From assembly GCA_038210185.1 (NCBI GenBank), contig JBBQWX010000003.1, positions 1 to 64,000 of the forward strand: a stretch of DNA of 64,000 bases, read 5' to 3'. The first letter of the stretch is position 1, and every line of letters begins with the position of its first letter. This document shows, piece by piece, positions 58,770 to 64,000 of the stretch. Origin of the DNA: Fodinibacter sp038210185. GTDB taxonomy: Bacteria; Actinomycetota; Actinomycetes; Actinomycetales; Dermatophilaceae. The position numbers were made by a program, and so were the translations under genes. The notes under the pieces were generated by a model that saw only the letters and a list, made by a program, of their open reading frames with translations, was not told the origin of the DNA and did not search any database.

Positions 58770-59528
58770 GTGACGAACGACGCGGTGACGAACGACGCGG
58801 GACGGACGGCCGAGGGGCACGGGGGGTCGGCGTCCATCGTCATCCCGGACTACTGGTGGTACGTCGCCCGTTCGGACCTGCTCGAGGTGGCCCTGCGCTC
58901 GCACGTCGAGGGCGCCGGGACCGCACTCGACCTGGGCAGCGCCGACGGTCCCAGTGCGGCCTGGTTCCGCGAGACGGCCCGGCGCACGGTCTCGCTCGAC
59001 ATCGACCCGCGCGGACTGGGGTCCGAAGGAGTCTGCGGCTCGGCCCTGGCCCTGCCGTTCGAGGACGGCGCGTTCGACGCTGTCTCGGCGTTCGACGTCA
59101 TCGAACACTGCGAGCCGGAGGCCACCGCGCTGGCCGAGGTGCGCCGGGTGCTGCGACCCGGCGGCCGGTTCGTCATGTCGGTGCCGGCCTACACCTGGGC
59201 CTGGACCGACTTCGACGTCGCCAACGGGCACCACCGCCGTTACACGACCCGCCGGGCCGTCACCGCGGTCGAACGCGCCGGCTTCACCGTCCATCGGGCG
59301 ACCTACGGGTTCGCGACCGTCTTTCCGATGTTCGTCGCGGAGCGTCTGGTCCGCAAGGTGTTCCGCCGCCGGGCCGAGGGCGCGGCCGACATCGTCTCGC
59401 TCCCCCGGCTGCCGCGGGTGCTGAACAGCACCCTCCTGCGCCTGTCGCGCGTGGACCGGGCGGTGCTGACCCGGCGCGACCTGCCGTTCGGGTCGTCGGT
59501 CTTCGTGGCCGCGACCCGTACCGACTGA
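58770..59528 (+). CDS. Class I SAM-dependent methyltransferase
   Basis: 252 aa from GTG 58770. The SAM-binding core is GTALDLGSADGPSAAWFRET, VSLDIDPRG, LPFEDGAFDAVSAFDVIEHC and LRPGGRFVMSVPAY, a Methyltransf_11-type pattern; then HHRRYTTRRAVTAVERAGF. The first 15 bases are duplicated in tandem (58770-58784 and 58785-58799), giving two in-frame GTG codons and VTNDAVTNDA. Substrate is unknown; the neighbours suggest a glycolipid or polyprenyl-linked sugar. Confidence 0.87.
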   Translation: MTNDAVTNDAGRTAEGHGGSASIVIPDYWWYVARSDLLEVALRSHVEGAGTALDLGSADGPSAAWFRETARRTVSLDIDPRGLGSEGVCGSALALPFEDGAFDAVSAFDVIEHCEPEATALAEVRRVLRPGGRFVMSVPAYTWAWTDFDVANGHHRRYTTRRAVTAVERAGFTVHRATYGFATVFPMFVAERLVRKVFRRRAEGAADIVSLPRLPRVLNSTLLRLSRVDRAVLTRRDLPFGSSVFVAATRTD

Positions 59529-59529
59529 C

Positions 59530-59546
59530 CGACGGCTCAGCCGTCG
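59530..59546. terminator. Palindrome at the convergent methyltransferase/epimerase ends
   Basis: CGACGGCT and AGCCGTCG around one base. The epimerase stop codon lies in its centre. Confidence 0.5.
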
Positions 59547-60499
59547 AGCGGCCCACCGGACGCGACCCGCGCCCGCACGTCGGCCGAGGTGCGCGACAGC
59601 CCCGCCGGGAGCGGGGTCGCCGCGAGGGCGTCGACCTCGGGCCACACCCTGGACTCCAGGCGCAGGTCGAGGACCTGGCCGGCCGAGGCACCACCGACCG
59701 GGATGGTGCGCAGCGGCCGGTGGAAGACCCGCCGAGCCTCCGAGACGAGGTAGCCCACGGTCACGGGCCGCCCCGAGGCGAGCACCTTGGTCACGACCGT
59801 CCCGGCCGGCTCCTTGCGCGCGAGCGCGATGCTGCGCACGATCATCCGTGCCGCGTCACCGACATAGAGGTAGTCGCGGATCGTGTCCATCGAGACGAAC
59901 ACGGGCAGCGGGCGCCCGGTCGCGTCGGCCAGGCAGAGCTGGGAGAGCAGCCCCTGCGGCTTGCCCAGGGTCTGGCCCGGGCCGTAGACGTTCGAGAGCC
60001 GGCCGAGCACCGCCCGGACCCCGCTCGTGCTCGCGAGCGACTCGACCGCCGCCTCCATCGCGAGCTTGGCCCGGCCGTAGGCGACCAGCGGCCTCGCAGC
60101 GGTGCGCTCGTCGAACGGGGCGGGCGTCGACCCGGCGTACAGCCCACCGGCCGAGGAGGTGAGGAAGACCACGCCGTCCTCCCCGGCCAGCACGGATGCC
60201 GTGAGCGCGTCGGTCACGTGCTCGAACACCCGCACCTCGGCGGCCAGGGCGTCCTCGCCGGTCGCGACGACTCCCGCCCCGGCACACCAGGCGAACACCC
60301 ACGGCCGCCCGGTGCGGGCCCGTGTGAAGCGGCCGACGGCGGCGGCGAGGGTGCGGACGCTCTCCTCCTCGTCGGCCCACGGCACGCTCGTCGTGAGCAC
60401 CTCGTGGCCGGCGGCGGCCAGCTCGGCCACGACATGGCGGCCCACCAGCCCGCCGGAGCCGACCACCCAGGCCAGCGGCCGCGGGTCGGTCGGGCTCAC
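59537..60499 (-). CDS. NAD-dependent epimerase/dehydratase (extended SDR)
   Basis: 320 aa from GTG 60499, overlapping the glycosyltransferase stop. It has WVVGSGGLVGRHVVAELAAA (NAD-binding GXXGXXG form), FLTSSAGGLYAGS (catalytic Ser region), the YGRAK motif (YXXXK) and RLSNVYGPGQTLGKPQGLLS. It likely modifies a nucleotide sugar. Specific reaction unknown. It forms a two-gene unit with the glycosyltransferase. Confidence 0.85.
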   Translation of the reverse strand: MSPTDPRPLAWVVGSGGLVGRHVVAELAAAGHEVLTTSVPWADEEESVRTLAAAVGRFTRARTGRPWVFAWCAGAGVVATGEDALAAEVRVFEHVTDALTASVLAGEDGVVFLTSSAGGLYAGSTPAPFDERTAARPLVAYGRAKLAMEAAVESLASTSGVRAVLGRLSNVYGPGQTLGKPQGLLSQLCLADATGRPLPVFVSMDTIRDYLYVGDAARMIVRSIALARKEPAGTVVTKVLASGRPVTVGYLVSEARRVFHRPLRTIPVGGASAGQVLDLRLESRVWPEVDALAATPLPAGLSRTSADVRARVASGGPLDG

Positions 60500-61497
60500 G
60501 CGCGGTCCCGGCCCAGCGGCCCTTGGCGCCGGTCACGCACCGGCAGGTAGAGCGGCTTTCCCATGGCCATGTTGACGGCCAGGCCGACGTACTCGGCGAT
60601 GACGCCGAGGCTGAACAGGATGACGCCGCTGGCGACCATGAGCAGGATCATCGTCGAGGTCCAGCCGGGGGCCTGCCAGCGCGCGGTGGCGCGACCGATG
60701 ACGAGAACGAGGGCAACGACGGGGGCCAGCAGCACCGCGGCGGCGCCCAGGGCGCTGACCCAGCGCAGCGGCCGGGTGCCGCTGGAGAGCACGAGCCGCC
60801 AGAAGTGGCTGACCAGCCGGCGGAGGGTGTAGCCGGAGGGGCGGTCTCCCTCGCCGCGCATCTCGACCGGGCAGGTTGCCGTGCGGTGCGCCACCCAGGC
60901 GATGGCCACGTCGAGGTAGATGCCCGGTCCGGCGTAGGCCGCGACCGACCGGGCGACCTCTCCGAGGACGAGGCGGAAGCTGGAGAAGGAGCCGGCGTCG
61001 ACGCCTTTCGCGAGCCGGTCGACCAGCCACTTGGCGCCCCGGGACGCCGCGTTGCGCAGCGCTCCGTGCGGAGGCTCGTTGGTCGGGGCGGCGTAGACGA
61101 CGTCCGCCTGCTCGGTGAGCGCCGTGTCGAGCAGGGCCCCGATCTGCTCGGGGTCGTGCTGGCCGTCCTCGTCGATCGTCACGACCCACTCGCCGCCGGA
61201 CGCCGCGATGCCGGCGAGCGTGGCCGCGTGCTGGCCGAAGTTCCGGCTCAGCCAGACCGGGCGCACCCAGTCGTGTCGCTGCGCGAGGCGACGGATGGTG
61301 TCGTCGGACCCGTCCGGCCCGCAGTCGTGCACCAGCACGGCCTCGGTGACCCGGTAGGGCCGCCCTTGTGGGGACACGCGGTCGGTGACCGAGGCGGCGA
61401 GCTCTTCGACGACCCCCTCCAGGGTGCGCTCGCCCTGGTAGACGGGGATGACCACCGAAACCAGGTGCGGCGCAGGCCCCGAGGTCTCTGTCTCCAC
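60496..61497 (-). CDS. Family 2 glycosyltransferase with C-terminal membrane helices (DPM1/GtrB-like)
   Basis: 333 aa from GTG 61497. The GT-A front is LVSVVIPVYQGERTLEGVV, with VHDCGPDGSDDTI, LSRNFGQHAATLAGIAASGG, VVTIDEDGQHDPEQIGALLD (DXD-like) and, after about residue 235, two spans (ALGAAAVLLAPVVALVLVIG; MILLMVASGVILFSLGVIAE). This is the layout of polyprenyl-phosphate glycosyltransferases. It starts 7 bases after a TAGGGT box. With the epimerase and the methyltransferase it hints at a surface glycan pathway. Confidence 0.9.
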   Translation of the reverse strand: METETSGPAPHLVSVVIPVYQGERTLEGVVEELAASVTDRVSPQGRPYRVTEAVLVHDCGPDGSDDTIRRLAQRHDWVRPVWLSRNFGQHAATLAGIAASGGEWVVTIDEDGQHDPEQIGALLDTALTEQADVVYAAPTNEPPHGALRNAASRGAKWLVDRLAKGVDAGSFSSFRLVLGEVARSVAAYAGPGIYLDVAIAWVAHRTATCPVEMRGEGDRPSGYTLRRLVSHFWRLVLSSGTRPLRWVSALGAAAVLLAPVVALVLVIGRATARWQAPGWTSTMILLMVASGVILFSLGVIAEYVGLAVNMAMGKPLYLPVRDRRQGPLGRDRA

Positions 61498-61504
61498 GCG
61501 GCAC

Positions 61505-61510
61505 ACCCTA
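61505..61510 (-). promoter_or_regulatory. Putative -10 box for a leaderless glycosyltransferase transcript
   Basis: TAGGGT (minus strand) ends 7 bases before the GTG at 61497. Confidence 0.45.
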
Positions 61511-61531
61511 CGGGGCCGGCCCCGCCGGCGG

Positions 61532-61574
61532 TTGACACAGCCGGTGTTCGGTGGTTCATTAGTCAGGTAACTAA
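61532..61574 (+). promoter_or_regulatory. Promoter and operator of the GntR-ABC operon
   Basis: TTGACA at 61532-61537 is a consensus -35. A TTAGT (61559-61563) / ACTAA (61570-61574) inverted repeat overlaps the -10 area, fitting a YtrA-type GntR operator with autoregulation. Confidence 0.5.
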
Positions 61575-61615
61575 CCAGCGAGGCTGGACCCAGCACGAAC
61601 CAGCGAGAGGGACTC

Positions 61616-61978
61616 GTGATCGACGAAGGCCGTCCCATCTTCCGGCAGATCGCGGAGCGCATCGCCGCAGAGGTCCTGGACGGCACCCTGGCCGAGGAGT
61701 CACAGGTGCCCTCGACCAACGAGTTCGCCGCCATCCACCGGATCAACCCCGCGACCGCGGCCAAGGGTGTCAACGAGCTCGTCGACGCCGGGGTGCTCTA
61801 CAAGAAGCGAGGAATCGGCATGTTCGTCACCACCGGAGCCCGGAAGCGGCTTCTCGCCGAGCGCCGGGCGCGGTTCGACACCGAGTACGTCGAGCCGTTG
61901 CTGCGCGAGGCCGCGCGCCTCGGCATCCGCCCGGAGGAGCTCCACCGCCTCATCACCGAGCAGGAGGTGACCGCATGA
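61616..61978 (+). CDS. GntR-family regulator, YtrA subgroup
   Basis: 120 aa from GTG 61616 with GAGAGGG upstream. The winged HTH is PIFRQIAERIAAEVLDGTLA then VPSTNEFAAIHRINPATAAK (the typical S-x-E-h-x-N-P-x-T motif of YtrA), followed by GVLYKKRGIGMFV. A short C-terminal dimerisation helix is the rule in this subgroup, and the length matches. It should repress its own operon, which encodes the ABC transporter behind it. Confidence 0.9.
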   Translation: MIDEGRPIFRQIAERIAAEVLDGTLAEESQVPSTNEFAAIHRINPATAAKGVNELVDAGVLYKKRGIGMFVTTGARKRLLAERRARFDTEYVEPLLREAARLGIRPEELHRLITEQEVTA

Positions 61979-62877
61979 CCCCCGCCGTTCGTGTCGACCA
62001 CGTCAGCCGCCGCTACCGCCGCGTGACCGCCGTCGACGAGGCGTCGTTCGCGCTCGACGAGGGCCGCATCCACGGCCTGCTCGGCCGCAACGGCGCGGGC
62101 AAGACCACCCTGATGCGACTGGTCACCGGCCTCGAACGACCGACGTCGGGCTCTGTGGAGGTCTTCGGGAACGACCCGTTCGAGCACGAGGCCGCGCTCC
62201 GTCGCATCTGCTTCGTCAAGGAGTCGCAGACCTACCCCGACCTCTCCGTGGCCCGCGTGCTGGCCTCCGCCAGGCTGTTGCAACCGGCGTGGGACGACGA
62301 GCTGGCGGCCGCCCTCGTCGCCGACTTCGACCTGCCGCTCGGTCGGCGGGTGCGCAAGCTCTCACGCGGGATGCGGTCGGCGCTCGGCATCGTCATCGGC
62401 CTCGCCTCGCGCGCCCCGCTGACTCTCTTCGACGAGCCCTACCTCGGGCTCGACGCACCGAGCCGGGCCCTGTTCTACGACCGGTTGCTCGCGGACTTCG
62501 CCGACCACCCACGCACCGTGGTGCTCTCGACCCACCTCATCGACGAGGTCGCCAACCTGCTCGAGCGCGTCGTCGTCGTCGACCGCGGTCGGGTCGTCAT
62601 CGACGCCGAGGCCGACGAGGTGAGAGGCACGGCCTACACCGTCGTCGGGCCGGCCGGGCCGGTGGCGCAGTTCGTCGGGCGGCGCGAGGTCGTGGCACGC
62701 CAGGACGTCGGGGCCTACGCGTCGGCCACGGTCCGCGGCCGCCTCGACGCGTCGGAGCGCCGACTCGCCGACGAGCTGCGGCTCGACCTGTCGCCGGTGT
62801 CGTTGCAGGATCTCGTCGCCCACGCGACGACCGGCAGCCCCGACGACGCCCGATCCTTCGAAGGAGGCCTCAGATGA
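61975..62877 (+). CDS. ABC transporter ATP-binding protein
   Basis: 300 aa, ATG overlapping the regulator stop. Walker A GRNGAGKTTLMRL, a signature variant LSRGMRSALGIVIGLASRAP (not LSGGQ), Walker B LTLFDEPYLGLD and H-loop STHLIDE. The YtrA-linked ATPases use this LSRGM form. Likely an exporter with the permease downstream; substrate unknown, but YtrA systems are often induced by cell-wall stress. Confidence 0.9.
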   Translation: MTPAVRVDHVSRRYRRVTAVDEASFALDEGRIHGLLGRNGAGKTTLMRLVTGLERPTSGSVEVFGNDPFEHEAALRRICFVKESQTYPDLSVARVLASARLLQPAWDDELAAALVADFDLPLGRRVRKLSRGMRSALGIVIGLASRAPLTLFDEPYLGLDAPSRALFYDRLLADFADHPRTVVLSTHLIDEVANLLERVVVVDRGRVVIDAEADEVRGTAYTVVGPAGPVAQFVGRREVVARQDVGAYASATVRGRLDASERRLADELRLDLSPVSLQDLVAHATTGSPDDARSFEGGLR

Positions 62878-63563
62878 GTCGCGCTGTCGCCGTTGCACGG
62901 GTTCACGCCGTCGACGTCTCCCATGCCATGTGGCCGTGGGCGATCCTGGCCATCTCGTTCGTCGTCAACGTCACGCTCTGGGTGGCGCTGCGCAACGTCG
63001 ACGGCTTCCAGAAGACCACCGGCGGGCTGCTCTCGCTCTACGTCACCGCCGTGTTCGTCGCTGCGGTCTCGATCTCGCGCCAGCTGCCGTTCATGCTCGG
63101 TCTCGGGGTCACCCGAGCCGCGTTCATGGGCGGCAGCCTGATCTACGCCGGTGGGTGCGCCGCCGTCACCGGTGTCGTGCTGACCCTGCTCAACGTCGTC
63201 GAGGGCGCCACCGACGGTTTCGGGCAGGGAGGCACGTTCTTCCGGGTGCCCTGGCTGACCGACGTGCCGACCTACCAGCTGCTCGCCGTCTACGCGGTGC
63301 CGATGCTGCTCGCCCTGGCACTGGGCGCGTTCACGGCCGGGCTGTACGCGAGGTTCGGCGCCACCGGCATGCTCGTGTCGTCGGCCGTGGGCATGGCAGC
63401 CGTGACCGCGGCGGTGGCATTCGTCACCGCGGCCCAGGCCTGGGGCACCGTGGGCGGGTGGGTGGTCTCGCTGACGCCCCTCACGCTGACCGGCTGGCTG
63501 CTCGTGGCCGCTGTCGGCACACTCGGCGTGACCTATCGGGTGCTGCGGCGCGTCGCGGTCTGA
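62874..63563 (+). CDS. ABC transporter permease subunit
   Basis: 229 aa, ATG overlapping the ATPase stop. Six spans including WPWAILAISFVVNVTLWVAL, LYVTAVFVAAVSISRQLPFM, LIYAGGCAAVTGVVLTLLNV, LLAVYAVPMLLALALGAFTA and LTLTGWLLVAAVGTLGVTYR. The GVTRAAFMGG loop is seen in ABC-2-like permeases of GntR-linked operons. It forms the membrane part with the ATPase above. Confidence 0.8.
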   Translation: MSRAVAVARVHAVDVSHAMWPWAILAISFVVNVTLWVALRNVDGFQKTTGGLLSLYVTAVFVAAVSISRQLPFMLGLGVTRAAFMGGSLIYAGGCAAVTGVVLTLLNVVEGATDGFGQGGTFFRVPWLTDVPTYQLLAVYAVPMLLALALGAFTAGLYARFGATGMLVSSAVGMAAVTAAVAFVTAAQAWGTVGGWVVSLTPLTLTGWLLVAAVGTLGVTYRVLRRVAV

Positions 63564-63588
63564 GGCGGTCGGCGCCAGCGCCCGACCG

Positions 63589-64000
63589 TCAGTCGCGGGT
63601 GAGCTTGCGGTAGGTGACCCGGTGCGGGCGGGCGGCGTCCTCGCCGAGGCGCTCGATCTTGTTCGCCTCGTACGACTCGAAGTTGCCCTCGAACCAGTAC
63701 CACTTCGCCGGGTTCTCCTCGTTGCCCTCGTAGGCGAGGATGTGCGTCACCACCCGGTCGAGGAACCACCGGTCGTGACTGATGACCACGGCGCAGCCGG
63801 GGAAGTCGAGCAGGGCGTTCTCGAGCGAGCCGAGGGTCTCGACGTCGAGGTCGTTGGTCGGCTCGTCGAGCAGCAGCAGGTTGCCGCCCTCCTTGAGGGT
63901 CAGCGCCAGGTTCAGCCGGTTGCGCTCACCCCCGGAGAGCACACCGGCCTTCTTCTGCTGGTCGGGACCCTTGAAGCCGAACTGGCTGACGTAGGCACGC
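63589..64000 (-). CDS. ettA: Energy-dependent translational throttle protein EttA, C-terminal part
   Basis: The frame is open to the window edge. Visible are AYVSQFGFKGPDQQ, then the second ABC signature VLSGGERNRLNLALTLKEGG, Walker B LLLLDEPTNDLD, H-loop VVISHDRWFLDRVVTHILAY, and the terminal FEGNFESYEANKIERLGEDA followed by a basic tail. Ending in FEGNFESY...LGEDA is typical of EttA among ABC-F proteins. EttA acts at the ribosomal E-site and gates initiation according to ATP level. Only the last part (about 137 residues) is in the window. Confidence 0.93.
   Translation of the reverse strand, partial: RAYVSQFGFKGPDQQKKAGVLSGGERNRLNLALTLKEGGNLLLLDEPTNDLDVETLGSLENALLDFPGCAVVISHDRWFLDRVVTHILAYEGNEENPAKWYWFEGNFESYEANKIERLGEDAARPHRVTYRKLTRD

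Overview
The window is high-GC DNA with long codon-biased genes, GTG and TTG starts, ATGA/GTGA operon overlaps, a ClpP1/ClpP2 pair, a homologue of the mycothiol-dependent nitroreductase Rv2466c, a truncated haemoglobin of the GlbO type and a type-2 valyl-tRNA synthetase. Together these point to a mycothiol-containing actinobacterium, most likely of the Micrococcales (Intrasporangiaceae-like). The family-level guess is inference. Both ends of the window cut genes: a DUF222/HNH endonuclease at the left and the ABC-F protein EttA at the right.

Left part (0.4-7.6 kb): a vitamin B12 uptake operon under a cobalamin riboswitch. It encodes two secreted, membrane- or wall-anchored proteins, then an ECF transporter (T component, double ATPase, S component), then an overlapping Nudix-like gene. 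The two surface proteins look like the alpha-barrel half and the beta (DUF4430) half of animal intrinsic factor/transcobalamin, encoded as separate adjacent genes. This is the most interesting system here. A short graveyard of gene remnants follows, then plsC and valS on divergent strands.

Middle-left (12-26 kb): protein quality control and tRNA genes. clpX, clpP2, clpP1 and tig all lie on the minus strand. clpP1 and tig are separated by a SHOCT-domain membrane protein and a divergent MFS/LacI pair with a doubled perfect 14-bp operator. Next come DUF389, tRNA-Gly, tRNA-Pro, a DUF559 protein flanked by matching hairpins, trmB with a SpoIIE-type phosphatase, and rpiB with the Rv2466c homologue.

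Middle (26-48 kb): pepN-mscS-glbO in overlapping order, an alpha-glucosidase with a glycerophosphodiesterase, an MFS exporter, thioesterases, a beta-lactamase-like serine hydrolase, an alpha/beta hydrolase and a GNAT. Then comes a DUF6069-histidine kinase-response regulator operon whose kinase is frameshifted, a frameshifted DUF1801 gene, a cupin, a RecQ helicase with a phosphoribosyltransferase-like tail, a lipoprotein polysaccharide deacetylase, and a YczE membrane protein divergent from its MocR-type regulator.

Right part (47-64 kb): tesB, the complete treX-treY-treZ route from glycogen to trehalose, a FabG-like reductase, a YhhN protein whose C-terminus runs through a hairpin into the neighbouring antisense gene, acyl-CoA dehydrogenase with a divergent TetR regulator, a methyltransferase/epimerase/glycosyltransferase group, and a GntR(YtrA)-ABC ATPase-permease operon.

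Across the window two families of strong hairpins recur at gene 3' ends, a third 34-bp repeat family occurs both between genes and inside a coding region, and many starts sit 6-7 bases after a TANNNT box, which suggests leaderless transcripts.
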